A DNA stretch of 64,000 nucleotides. It comes from Mucilaginibacter rubeus. GTDB taxonomy: Bacteria > Bacteroidota > Bacteroidia > Sphingobacteriales > Sphingobacteriaceae. Positions 19,393 through 27,771 of the stretch are shown here, piece after piece. The notes below the pieces were generated by a model. That model saw nothing but the letters and a program-made list of their open reading frames with translations, had not been told where the DNA came from and made no database searches. The stretch lies in the NCBI RefSeq assembly GCF_003286415.2, contig NZ_CP043450.1:3410001-3474000 (forward strand). Direction: 5' to 3'. Every line of letters begins with the position of its first letter. Within the stretch, counting starts at the first letter, position 1. The translations under genes were made by a program, and so were the position numbers.

Positions 19393-20306
19393 AAGATCTT
19401 ATCTCTGCCCTTAATTCTGTTATTCATAAATTATTCAGCTATGATAAATGGAATATAGGCTACATCATACAATCTCCCGAAAACCTAATCCGCACTCAAC
19501 AACTCAACGGCAAAATCAACTGGCTATCAGAAGATAAGGCCGATTACGCTGCAGATCCTTTTACAGCAAATATAAACGGCCGTGTGCACCTCTATTACGA
19601 AGAGCTTAATTTTTGGAAGGGGCGAGGCGAGATCATGATGACGGACGATATGCATTTTAAGAACAAGAAAAAAGTAAATGGTATCATGAAAGATGATATT
19701 CACCTCTCATACCCTTATATGTTCACCGACTCCGACCAACTGTATTGCATCCCGGAAACAGCAACAGCCAAACAGGTCTCGCTGTATCAAATTGATATGA
19801 ACAATCCATATAAATTTGAAAAAATAAGGGTGCTGTTAGAAGGCCAGGCATTTGTTGATAGTTCCATCATACGTTATAACAACAAATACTGGCTTTTTAC
19901 CAGCGTTTCGGGGCAACATGGCGTATTATACTTGTTTTATGCAGATAATCTTGATGCCCCATTTAAAGCTCACAAACAAAACCCTATAAGGGTAGCTTCA
20001 AATGTAAGCCGTTCTGCCGGTCGGCTGTTTATTGTGGGGCAAAAACTTTATATGCCAAGCCAAAACCCTAAAAGGTGTTATGGCGGTTCGGTAATGATCA
20101 ACGAAATAACCACCATCACCGAGTCTGATTTCCAATATCACACGGCGTTTGAATTGCTACCCCAGGCTCCTTATGATGAAGGCCTGCACACCATAAATTT
20201 TGAAAACGGATTATTGGTTGTTGACGGAAAACGCAAGGTATTTAGCGCCATGGGGCCGTTTAAAAAAGTGTTCAGAAAAATCAAAAACCTTAGTAAGCAT
20301 AACTAA
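19389..20306 (+). CDS. Glucosamine inositolphosphorylceramide transferase-like five-bladed propeller protein
   Basis: A 305-residue soluble protein. The sequence WLSEDKADYAADPFTANINGR, YYEELNFWKGRGEI, HLSYPYMFTDSDQLYCIPET and FVDSSIIRYNNKYWLFTS matches the N-terminal domain named after plant GIPC glucosamine transferases, which has a glycosidase-clan-F-like propeller look. In bacteria this domain occurs in sugar-polymer loci, often beside formyltransferase-like or glycosyltransferase genes. Here it is coupled by ATGA to the acyltransferase before it and by TAATG to the GT4 after it, so it probably acts on the same sugar. The reaction is not known to me. Confidence 0.75.
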   Translation: MKDLISALNSVIHKLFSYDKWNIGYIIQSPENLIRTQQLNGKINWLSEDKADYAADPFTANINGRVHLYYEELNFWKGRGEIMMTDDMHFKNKKKVNGIMKDDIHLSYPYMFTDSDQLYCIPETATAKQVSLYQIDMNNPYKFEKIRVLLEGQAFVDSSIIRYNNKYWLFTSVSGQHGVLYLFYADNLDAPFKAHKQNPIRVASNVSRSAGRLFIVGQKLYMPSQNPKRCYGGSVMINEITTITESDFQYHTAFELLPQAPYDEGLHTINFENGLLVVDGKRKVFSAMGPFKKVFRKIKNLSKHN

Positions 20307-21376
20307 TGTCAGAGATGAAGCCAAAATTGCTTTTTGTTTCAATCACCGATCAGGCAAACGGAGCCGAAAATATACTATTACAAGCGGCCAGTGCCAGCAA
20401 TGCCGGTTTGCTATTTTTAAAAAAAGCAAACAGCGGAGGTTTAAGCATACCTGATGACCTGCAAGCCGAATATGTAAGTACAGGTAGCGTGTTAAGCGGC
20501 TTTTCCGGATTGATCAAGAGCTTAAGCCCTTACCGTACAGATCATATTGTTTTTAGTACCCACCCGTATTTAAACGCCTATCTGGGTTTTTTAAAGCGGA
20601 TTGGATATTTAAAATCAAAATTGATAGTAAGAGAATGTTCATCTGTTTTAACCCGGTATAGTGGCATAAAAAAATGGAGCTACAAAGTTGCGTACTGGTT
20701 TGGCTATCCGGGTGTAAACCTGGTAGTATGTCAAACGGGAAGCATGCGGGATACATTTGTTGAGCACCTTCCGTACATTGATGAGCACAAGGTTATCATT
20801 CAGAAAAACCCGATTGATATTGAACAAAATTTAATAAAAGCCAAAGCAGCGCTGCCGCCGGCAGATGCAAAAGCCGAATTCATTTGCGCCGCCGGCCGGC
20901 TCATCCCCGAAAAAGGCTTTGACATACTGATCATGGCTTTTGATGAAATTAAAGCAGCGCGCCCAAATCTGAAACTATTCATATTGGGTGAGGGCCCGGA
21001 ACAAGGCGCTCTCGAAAACCTGATTAGCGAATTAAAATTAAAAGACCGTGTTATATTGAAAGGCTGGGTAGCTAACCCGATGCCCTATTTTAAACAGGCC
21101 AAAGCCTGTGTGGTATCATCAATAAAAGAAGGTTTCCCGAATGTGTTATTACAAATGATGATCCTGAACCCTGTGGTGATAAGTACCAACTGCGCAGGAG
21201 GCATCGATGAAATCCCAGGAATTTACCTTGCCGAAGCCGATAATGTCAATTCATTAACAACAGCTATTAACACTGCCCTAAACACTAAAAAGCATAATAA
21301 GGACCTAATAATGCAATATGTAGAAGATCGTACCCCCGAAGTTTTTATCAAGTCAATACTTAATGCTCTGGTATAA
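20306..21376 (+). CDS. Glycosyltransferase family 4
   Basis: A 356-residue GT-B enzyme. The N-terminal domain is less standard (LLFVSITDQANGAENILLQAA). The donor domain has CAAGRLIPEKGFDILIMAFD, ILGEGPEQGALENLISELKL, RVILKGW and SSIKEGFPNVLLQMMI in the E-x7-E position; the usual second Glu (EA) is replaced by Gln-Met, a possibly meaningful change at the donor site. Coupled by TAATG to the propeller gene. It closes the first tightly packed block of the locus. Confidence 0.9.
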   Translation: MSEMKPKLLFVSITDQANGAENILLQAASASNAGLLFLKKANSGGLSIPDDLQAEYVSTGSVLSGFSGLIKSLSPYRTDHIVFSTHPYLNAYLGFLKRIGYLKSKLIVRECSSVLTRYSGIKKWSYKVAYWFGYPGVNLVVCQTGSMRDTFVEHLPYIDEHKVIIQKNPIDIEQNLIKAKAALPPADAKAEFICAAGRLIPEKGFDILIMAFDEIKAARPNLKLFILGEGPEQGALENLISELKLKDRVILKGWVANPMPYFKQAKACVVSSIKEGFPNVLLQMMILNPVVISTNCAGGIDEIPGIYLAEADNVNSLTTAINTALNTKKHNKDLIMQYVEDRTPEVFIKSILNALV

Positions 21377-21431
21377 CCTCCCCCACCTATACAAGTAGCG
21401 CAACAACTTTAACTAACTAAATAAAATTAAT

Positions 21432-21866
21432 ATGAAAACAATTATCAAATCCATCCGAAATGTTGTGTTGCCTATAATAACAATTGTAGCTATTGTGGCT
21501 TCGATGAACGGCTGTAAAAAAGGAGCGCAGCCAATGCCAACAACACCCACAACTACCAATGTAGCCCCACAGGATGAAACTATCAAAACAATAAGTTTGA
21601 TAGGCTTAAGGGTAGACAGCGGTTTTTGTTACAAAATTGGTTACGATCTGCCCGAAATTGGCGATTCAAATACCTCGCCAACCGTATCAAAACTCAGGCT
21701 GTTTGAAAATGGCGTTGAGCTTGGGCCGGCTCATTCTAACCACAATGATATCCGCAATTTTGGGCTGGGGCAATTTAGTCACTGGGGCAACACCCTGTAT
21801 TTCTCAACTTCAGACAATAGCGATCCGCTAAAAAACGGGAGGAAATACACGTATTCTATGAAGTAA
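21432..21866 (+). CDS. Small lipoprotein of unknown function
   Basis: A 144-residue predicted lipoprotein: charged start MKTIIKSIRNVV, hydrophobic stretch, then SMNGCKKG with Cys at about residue 28. A Pro/Thr-rich linker (QPMPTTPTTTN) leads to a compact domain with KLRLFENGVELGPAHSN and a short SxWGNTLYFSTSDNSD strand pattern, possibly a beta-sandwich. The end, LKNGRKYTYSMK, suggests a complete fibronectin-III-like or similar small domain. Not recognised as a named family. Position inside the polysaccharide locus suggests a surface-exposed accessory. Confidence 0.75.
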   Translation: MKTIIKSIRNVVLPIITIVAIVASMNGCKKGAQPMPTTPTTTNVAPQDETIKTISLIGLRVDSGFCYKIGYDLPEIGDSNTSPTVSKLRLFENGVELGPAHSNHNDIRNFGLGQFSHWGNTLYFSTSDNSDPLKNGRKYTYSMK

Positions 21867-21931
21867 GATTTATCTGCTCACATTCAAAACTCTCGCAATT
21901 TGGTACACTTTTTACTCAGATAAATCTAATT

Positions 21932-22039
21932 GCATCTACCTACCATTTTCTTATTCTTTTATGTAGGCATCTACCTGAAACCTGCTTAAGCGTTCGCGCT
22001 TCTCTTTAACCAGTAATCAACCGCCTTTTCTCAAAAGGC
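21932..22039 (+). promoter_or_regulatory. Structured leader before the epimerase gene
   Basis: The 200 bases between the small lipoprotein and the epimerase hold a direct repeat GCATCTACCT (21932 and 21967), a hairpin with a stable UUCG tetraloop AAGCG-TTCG-CGCTT (21988-22001) and a second perfect hairpin GCCTTTT-CTC-AAAAGGC (22023-22039), 27 bases before the ATG. It may hold an internal promoter, a pause or an attenuator in the operon. No -33/-7 pair is convincing. Confidence 0.45.
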
Positions 22040-22066
22040 TTCATTTAAACCTAATTTCACTCATTT

Positions 22067-23143
22067 ATGAAAATTTTAATCACCGGCACAGCGGGGTTTA
22101 TTGGCTATCATTTAACCCAAAAATTGCTAAAACGCGGCGATACCGTTGTTGGTATCGACAGCATTAACGATTACTATGATGTAAATCTAAAACATGCCCG
22201 CTTGCAGGATGCCGGTATCAAAGTGTCTGATATTGTTTATAACAAACCGGTTGTAAGCACCAGCTATCCTAATTATACTTTCGTAAAACTGGACATAACC
22301 GACAAGGAAAACCTTGAACAACAATTTCGGGATCATAAGTTTGACGCGGTTTGCAACCTGGCTGCCCAGGCAGGGGTACGCTATAGCCTTACCAACCCTG
22401 AGGTTTACATCGACTCGAACATCAAAGGCTTCCTGAACATACTGGAGTGCTGCAGGCATTTCAGCATTGATCACCTTGTTTACGCAAGTTCGTCAAGTGT
22501 GTATGGTTTAAACAAAAAAATGCCTTTCAGCGAGCATGAAATTGCCGATCATCCGGTTTCACTGTACGCGGCATCAAAAAAAGCCAATGAAATGATGGCG
22601 CATACTTACAGCCATTTGTTTAACCTTCGTACCACAGGATTGCGCTTTTTTACAGTTTACGGGCCATGGGGCCGGCCGGATATGGCTTTATTTATTTTCA
22701 CCAAAGCAATTTTGGAAGGTAAACCTATCCAGGTATTTAACAATGGCAACATGCTGCGCGATTTTACCTATGTAGATGATATCGTTAACGGCATTATTCA
22801 TACCATTGACCAACCGGCAGAACGCAATTATTTGTGGAACGCTCAAAATCCAGATCCGGCTACTTCATCTGCTCCGTTCAGGGTATTCAACATTGGCAGG
22901 GGCGCACCTGTAAACCTGCTTGACTTTGTTACCGAAATAGAGAAACAGGTAAATAAAAAAGCAATCAAAACATTAATGCCAATGCAGGATGGCGATGTTG
23001 CCGAAACCTGTGCCGATGTTTCAAATTTAGATGAAATGCTTGGCTACAAACCTGAAGTTTCTGTACCTACCGGGGTAGAGCGATTTATAGCGTGGTATAA
23101 AACGTACTATAACATCCAGCCCGAACCGGTTCTTGTTCACTAA
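22067..23143 (+). CDS. NAD-dependent nucleotide-sugar epimerase (UDP-glucuronate 4-epimerase-like)
   Basis: A 358-residue short-chain extended reductase. GTAGFIGYHLTQKLL is the NAD-binding glycine motif, ASSSSVYG carries the catalytic Ser and SLYAASKKANEM is the YxxxK pair. INDYYDVNLKHARL and VYGPWGRPDMALFIFTKAIL are hallmarks of the CapI/GAE uronate epimerase branch rather than GalE. It would turn UDP-GlcA (or the uronate made by the 5838 enzyme) into the galacto epimer. It starts a second gene block after a structured 200-base gap. Confidence 0.92.
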   Translation: MKILITGTAGFIGYHLTQKLLKRGDTVVGIDSINDYYDVNLKHARLQDAGIKVSDIVYNKPVVSTSYPNYTFVKLDITDKENLEQQFRDHKFDAVCNLAAQAGVRYSLTNPEVYIDSNIKGFLNILECCRHFSIDHLVYASSSSVYGLNKKMPFSEHEIADHPVSLYAASKKANEMMAHTYSHLFNLRTTGLRFFTVYGPWGRPDMALFIFTKAILEGKPIQVFNNGNMLRDFTYVDDIVNGIIHTIDQPAERNYLWNAQNPDPATSSAPFRVFNIGRGAPVNLLDFVTEIEKQVNKKAIKTLMPMQDGDVAETCADVSNLDEMLGYKPEVSVPTGVERFIAWYKTYYNIQPEPVLVH

Positions 23144-23223
23144 GAATGCCGCTTTTGCTTAGTGCATGATCACTTGAGCAGCATTAACCTTATCTCAATT
23201 AAATCATTGCTTATTATACTGTT

Positions 23224-24354
23224 ATGACAAGCAAAAAAGTGCTGATAGCCTGCGATTCAGCAAAGTCGCTTATTGATTTCAGGGGCAAATTAGTTGAACT
23301 GATGCGAAAAGAACATACGGTGTATGTTTTTACTCCTACCATACCAGCTGATCAACGTGCAAAACTTGAATTACTAAACATCATTATTTTTGAAAACAAG
23401 CTGAACGGCAGTAACGTATCTGTTTTGTCCGATCTGCAATATGCATACAGGCTTTACCGGCTCATTAAACAGCTAAAACCGGATGTTTTTTTCCCTTATA
23501 CGCTTAAACCGGTTATTTACGGAACACTTGCGGCAAAACTGGCCGGCGTACAAAAAATAACCCCTATGCTTTCGGGCCTGGGTTACAACTTTGTAGCCGG
23601 AAACACAACTGCCATAAGCAAAATTACCCGTACGCTGCTTAAGCTAAGTCTCAGAAACAGACCGGGCTTGTCTGTCATATTTCAGAATAAAGATGATGTT
23701 CAAACTCTGCTTGATTCCAAAATAATAACTGCAAAGCATCAAACCAGTGTTGTTAACGGCTCGGGGGTTGATTTAAACCACTACACCCCTACTCAGCCAG
23801 ATATTAATAACATAAGTTTCATCATGGTATCCAGGCTCATCAACGCTAAAGGGATCCAAGAGTATTTTGAAGCCGCACAAATCGTGTATTTAAAATACCC
23901 ACAGGTAACCTTCAAGCTTATAGGGCCTTATGATGACAATGTTGATGCCATTCATCCCGATTTATTTGAAGAGATAAAGCACAGAAGTGTGATCGATTAC
24001 CTGGGAGCCGTTGATGATGTAAGGCCGTATTTAAGTAGTTCATCGGTTGTTGTGTTGCCTTCATATTACCGCGAGGGCATTCCCCGCTGTTTGCTTGAAG
24101 CCATGGCTATGGCCCGCGCCATTATAACCTGCGATTCGGTTGGATGCCGGGAAACGGTAGAAACATCTGCTAATGCCAACGGCTTTTTAATCCCCGTTAA
24201 AAACACAACCGAGCTGGTACGCAAAATGGAGCACTTCATAACCAACAATCAGGATATCAGCAGTTTCGGACTTAACGGGCTGGCATTGGCCAGGGAAAAG
24301 TTTGACGTGCATAAGGTAAACGCCAGGATGATGCAGATTATGGAGTTAAACTAA
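23224..24354 (+). CDS. Glycosyltransferase family 4
   Basis: A 376-residue GT-B transferase. The start (KKVLIACDSAKSLIDFRGKLV) and YRLIKQLKPDVFFPYTLKPVIYG are typical of the GT4 group acting on bacillosamine- or FucNAc-type acceptors. Donor-domain motifs: FIMVSRLINAKGIQEYFEAA, LIGPYDDNVDAI and SYYREGIPRCLLEAMAMARAI with E-x7-E. Next gene begins 27 bases later. Confidence 0.92.
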   Translation: MTSKKVLIACDSAKSLIDFRGKLVELMRKEHTVYVFTPTIPADQRAKLELLNIIIFENKLNGSNVSVLSDLQYAYRLYRLIKQLKPDVFFPYTLKPVIYGTLAAKLAGVQKITPMLSGLGYNFVAGNTTAISKITRTLLKLSLRNRPGLSVIFQNKDDVQTLLDSKIITAKHQTSVVNGSGVDLNHYTPTQPDINNISFIMVSRLINAKGIQEYFEAAQIVYLKYPQVTFKLIGPYDDNVDAIHPDLFEEIKHRSVIDYLGAVDDVRPYLSSSSVVVLPSYYREGIPRCLLEAMAMARAIITCDSVGCRETVETSANANGFLIPVKNTTELVRKMEHFITNNQDISSFGLNGLALAREKFDVHKVNARMMQIMELN

Positions 24355-24380
24355 TTTACTGGAAATCAATAATACGATAC

Positions 24381-25184
24381 ATGAGAAATAGAGTCAATTA
24401 CGGAGACAGGCATTTCGAAGATTTCCGCGTCGCGATACGTGATTACGGATGGGTGATTTTTGAGAATGCCTTAGACAGCGATTTTGTTGCGAAAATTAAT
24501 GAGGACCTGAAAGAAGCATATGTTAAACGACGAGCCATACAGGAAAAAAATGGAATAAGTGCAAATATGGCGGGTACGCTTCATCACCTTGTTGAAAAAG
24601 ACAATTTCAGCCTGCCCTTTATTGAAAAAATGTATTGTGCTGATGAGATAGCTCATTTTTTAGGCGGAAACTACATACTAAATGGCTTTAATGCTGTAAT
24701 ACATTCACAACAGCAGCAACCTTATGTAAGCAACATGCACCGCGATGTACGCACTTTTATGGGCGATACCAAGCTACTGATGCAGATGATAGTTACGCTT
24801 GATGATTTTACTGAAGAAAACGGGGCTACCTATTTTTTATCAGGATCCCATAAAACAGATATCAAGCCTAACGAAAGCTATTTCTTCCAGGCGGCAGACA
24901 GGGCCATAGCTCCAAAAGGGAGCATCATTCTATTTGATTCTAACATATGGCACGCCGCGGGTGAAAATAAAACCATCAAACAGCGCCGGGCATTAACACT
25001 GGGCTTTACACGTCCCTTTATTAAACCGCAGATGGATTACCCAAGGATGTTAGGCTATGATTTTATTGATAAGCTTAGTGCCGATCAGCGGCAGGTATTG
25101 GGATACAACTCACGAATTCCTGAAAACCTTGATGAATATTACCAGCCGGTCCATTTAAGAATGTATAAAAGCGATCAGGGATAA
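24381..25184 (+). CDS. Phytanoyl-CoA dioxygenase (PhyH) family oxygenase
   Basis: A 267-residue Fe(II)/2-oxoglutarate-type oxygenase. The metal triad is visible: HRD in SNMHRDVRTF (His and Asp separated by one residue) and the distal His in FDSNIWHAAGENKT; the Arg of QRRALTLGF would bind 2-oxoglutarate. The fold start RDYGWVIFENALDSDFVAKI is typical. In sugar loci PhyH proteins may hydroxylate a sugar or an attached acyl or amino-acid group; the neighbouring PLP enzyme, GNAT and FemAB-like genes make an attached group a fair guess. Confidence 0.85.
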   Translation: MRNRVNYGDRHFEDFRVAIRDYGWVIFENALDSDFVAKINEDLKEAYVKRRAIQEKNGISANMAGTLHHLVEKDNFSLPFIEKMYCADEIAHFLGGNYILNGFNAVIHSQQQQPYVSNMHRDVRTFMGDTKLLMQMIVTLDDFTEENGATYFLSGSHKTDIKPNESYFFQAADRAIAPKGSIILFDSNIWHAAGENKTIKQRRALTLGFTRPFIKPQMDYPRMLGYDFIDKLSADQRQVLGYNSRIPENLDEYYQPVHLRMYKSDQG

Positions 25185-25215
25185 CAACTTTATTTTTCAA
25201 AATTAATTTACAGTC

Positions 25216-26190
25216 ATGCAAAAAAATAAGGCCGCTGTAAAACCCATAGGTGGGTATTTAGAGCTGGAATTGCCCAAAGGGAACGAATACTACCCCGATT
25301 TGGTTCATTTAAACACAGGGCGTAACGCGTTAGAGTACATATTGCTGCAAAAAAAATATCATAAAATCTATATCCCCTATTTTACATGCGACGTCATACT
25401 GGAGCCCATTGTAAAATTAGACATTCAATATCAGTTTTATCACGTTGACAAACAGTTAGATCCCATCATTGATTTTGAAATTGAATCGGATGCGAGCTTC
25501 CTGTACACTAACTACTTCGGGATAAAGCTGGAAAAAATAGTGGAGCTTAGCCACAAAATCAAAAATCTTATAGTTGATAATTCGCAAGCCTTTTTTTCTG
25601 AACCACTTCCCGGCGTTGATACATTTTATTCCTGTCGTAAGTTTTTTGGTGTTCCTGATGGCGCTTATTTGAGCATTAAAAGAAAGCTTGCAAAAAAGTT
25701 CCCGGTCGATAATTCGACACACCGGTTTTCACACCTGATAAAGAGCATTGATTCGGGCATAGAATCGGGCTACTCTGACTACGTTAACAACAATAAGGAC
25801 CTGGAAAATAACGAGATCAGATCCATGTCGTTATTAACCCGTAAAATGCTTTCGAGTATTAATTATAATGAGTGTGTGTTTGTGCGGCAACGAAACTTCA
25901 ACTTTTTGCACAAACACCTTGCCGAATATAACCTGCTTAAGTTTGATGCTACCGACGAGCATACCGTGCCAATGGTTTATCCCTTTTTAACAAACGATAA
26001 GCATCTGAAAGTTCACCTGATACAAAAAAGAATCTACGTTGCAACTTATTGGCCTAATGTATTTAAATGGACTAAAAAAAACACTACCGAAAATTTTCTC
26101 GCGCAGTGCCTTGTGCCACTCCCAATTGACCAACGTTATGACCTCCAGGATATGTTCAATATGTTAAATATTCTAAGACTTTTTTTATGA
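25216..26190 (+). CDS. Divergent PLP-dependent aminotransferase-like protein
   Basis: A 324-residue protein with the outline of the DegT family but poor conservation. HLNTGRNALEYILLQKK, KIYIPYFTCDVILEPI, LIVDNSQAFFSEPLPG (Asp of the cofactor site) and FYSCRKFFGVPDGAYL (Lys in the Schiff-base position) follow the family order. The C-terminal domain has TVPMVYPFLTND and ATYWPNVFKW. It is shorter than usual and may act on a non-sugar carbon chain or amino acid. ATGA overlap with the GNAT gene suggests the two act in sequence, amination then acylation. Confidence 0.75.
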   Translation: MQKNKAAVKPIGGYLELELPKGNEYYPDLVHLNTGRNALEYILLQKKYHKIYIPYFTCDVILEPIVKLDIQYQFYHVDKQLDPIIDFEIESDASFLYTNYFGIKLEKIVELSHKIKNLIVDNSQAFFSEPLPGVDTFYSCRKFFGVPDGAYLSIKRKLAKKFPVDNSTHRFSHLIKSIDSGIESGYSDYVNNNKDLENNEIRSMSLLTRKMLSSINYNECVFVRQRNFNFLHKHLAEYNLLKFDATDEHTVPMVYPFLTNDKHLKVHLIQKRIYVATYWPNVFKWTKKNTTENFLAQCLVPLPIDQRYDLQDMFNMLNILRLFL

Positions 26191-26693
26191 CCATTTCAGT
26201 TTACATACGCCCCCTTGTAATAGAAGATGCGTCCACATCTTACGCCTGGCGCAATGACCCGCTAATATGGGTTTATACAGGTTACAAACCAACTCATTAC
26301 ATTAGTTCAGAAATAGAGACAGCCTGGCTGCGCGAAAAACTGGCCAGACCTGATCAGCTCAGATTTGCTATTTGCGTTAAAGAGCTTAATACCTATATAG
26401 GTAATATCCAGCTATTGGACATAGCCGATGGCCACGCTGAACTGCACCTGTTTATTGGCAACAAGCTTTACTGGGGAAAAGGAATCGGGTACCAGGCAAC
26501 TGTACAAATGATTAAGTATGGTTTCTTAAATAAAGAGCTGGACGAGATTTATTTAAAGGTGCACCCCGCCAATATTGCAGCAATATCAGTTTACGAAAAA
26601 GCAGGGTTTGAAATTACAGGTAAAGTAAACGACCTGATTACAATGAACATCACTAAAAGCAAATTTGTACATCTTCAAAATCAAGAGGCTTAA
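26187..26693 (+). CDS. GNAT family N-acetyltransferase
   Basis: A 168-residue single-domain acetyltransferase. Start VYIRPLVIEDASTSYAWRNDP, then TYIGNIQLLDI, the acetyl-CoA loop LYWGKGIGYQATVQMIKYGF and the motif-B part VHPANIAAISVYEKAGFEITG are all standard for the WecD/RimJ-like GNAT group used in amino-sugar acylation. Coupled by ATGA to the PLP enzyme before it, whose amine product it may acylate. Confidence 0.9.
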   Translation: MTISVYIRPLVIEDASTSYAWRNDPLIWVYTGYKPTHYISSEIETAWLREKLARPDQLRFAICVKELNTYIGNIQLLDIADGHAELHLFIGNKLYWGKGIGYQATVQMIKYGFLNKELDEIYLKVHPANIAAISVYEKAGFEITGKVNDLITMNITKSKFVHLQNQEA

Positions 26694-26720
26694 TATCACC
26701 ATTTCCTAAACTTTAATTCA

Positions 26721-27746
26721 ATGATCAAGATGCTTACCCTCCTCAACAAAGAGGAATGGATTTCTTACGTGGGCAATTCGGCCGAATACGATTTTTATCA
26801 TACATGGCATTACCACTCGCTGGAAACAGCCGGCGATCCGGTTCTTTTTGTATATGAAGAAGCAGATACATATATAGGATTTCCGTTGCTGCAGCGAAGG
26901 ATTCCAGGATCTGATTACAGTGACCTTACCTGCGTATATGGTTTTTCCGGACCGTTCTCAAATCAAAAAATTGATGAGATAGACGAGACACTGATGGAAA
27001 ACTTTAAAACTGCTTTTAGCAAATTCCTTGTAAATGAAAAGTACGTATCTGTTTTTGTAAGGTTGCATCCTTTTTATAAGCAACAAAAATTGCTTGACAA
27101 ATTTGGAGGCGTGCATGAAAACGGTAAAACCGTTGTATTTGACCTTTCACTCAGCCTTGAAGAGCAGCGTAAAAAGTACAGGCAATCAACCATGGATGCC
27201 ATTAAACATGCATGGAAAAGAGGTTTCAGAGTTGAGGATGAAACCAACGCCGCCGGAGTAAGCACCTTTGTTGAAATTTATACCGAAAACATGAAACGGG
27301 TGGGTGCCAGCAACTACTACCTGTTTAATGAAAAATACTTTTCGGAAATATTAAACACCTCCGAATATGAAGCCCGATTATTAACGGTTTACTATAAAGA
27401 GATCCCCATTGCAAGTACTATTATCGCATTTACCAATGGCATTATACAGGCTCACCTGGTAGGTACCCGCGCAGAATATCTGCACCATAGTCCAACCAAA
27501 TTCCTGGCCGATTCAATAACCCAGATAGGCCGGGAAAAGGGTATGAAATATTACAACCTGGGTGGCGGTCTTGGTTTTAAAAACGACAAGCTTTTTGATT
27601 GGAAATGTGCTTTCTCCGATCTCCATTTTGATTTTCAAACCTGGAGATATATCGCCAACCCAGAAGTATACAAAAAGCTTTTACAGGATAAAGGTATCGA
27701 AGAAACCACCGAGGTGGATTTTTTCCCACTATACAGATACGCTTAA
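26721..27746 (+). CDS. FemAB-like GNAT (Acetyltransf_6) protein
   Basis: A 341-residue protein with two tandem GNAT-like halves. HTWHYHSLETAGDPVLFVYEEADTY and CVYGFSGPFSNQ match the N-terminal half; MDAIKHAWKRGFRVEDETN, VYYKEIPIASTIIAFTNGIIQAHLVGT and YYNLGGGLGFKNDKLFDWKCAFS match the C-terminal half, ending like peptidoglycan-bridge or CelD/BcsL acyltransferases. It may attach an amino acid or acyl group to a sugar. Second protein of this fold in the locus (the other at 18661). Confidence 0.85.
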   Translation: MIKMLTLLNKEEWISYVGNSAEYDFYHTWHYHSLETAGDPVLFVYEEADTYIGFPLLQRRIPGSDYSDLTCVYGFSGPFSNQKIDEIDETLMENFKTAFSKFLVNEKYVSVFVRLHPFYKQQKLLDKFGGVHENGKTVVFDLSLSLEEQRKKYRQSTMDAIKHAWKRGFRVEDETNAAGVSTFVEIYTENMKRVGASNYYLFNEKYFSEILNTSEYEARLLTVYYKEIPIASTIIAFTNGIIQAHLVGTRAEYLHHSPTKFLADSITQIGREKGMKYYNLGGGLGFKNDKLFDWKCAFSDLHFDFQTWRYIANPEVYKKLLQDKGIEETTEVDFFPLYRYA

Positions 27747-27771
27747 ATGATAATACCTAAATAAACCAGTT

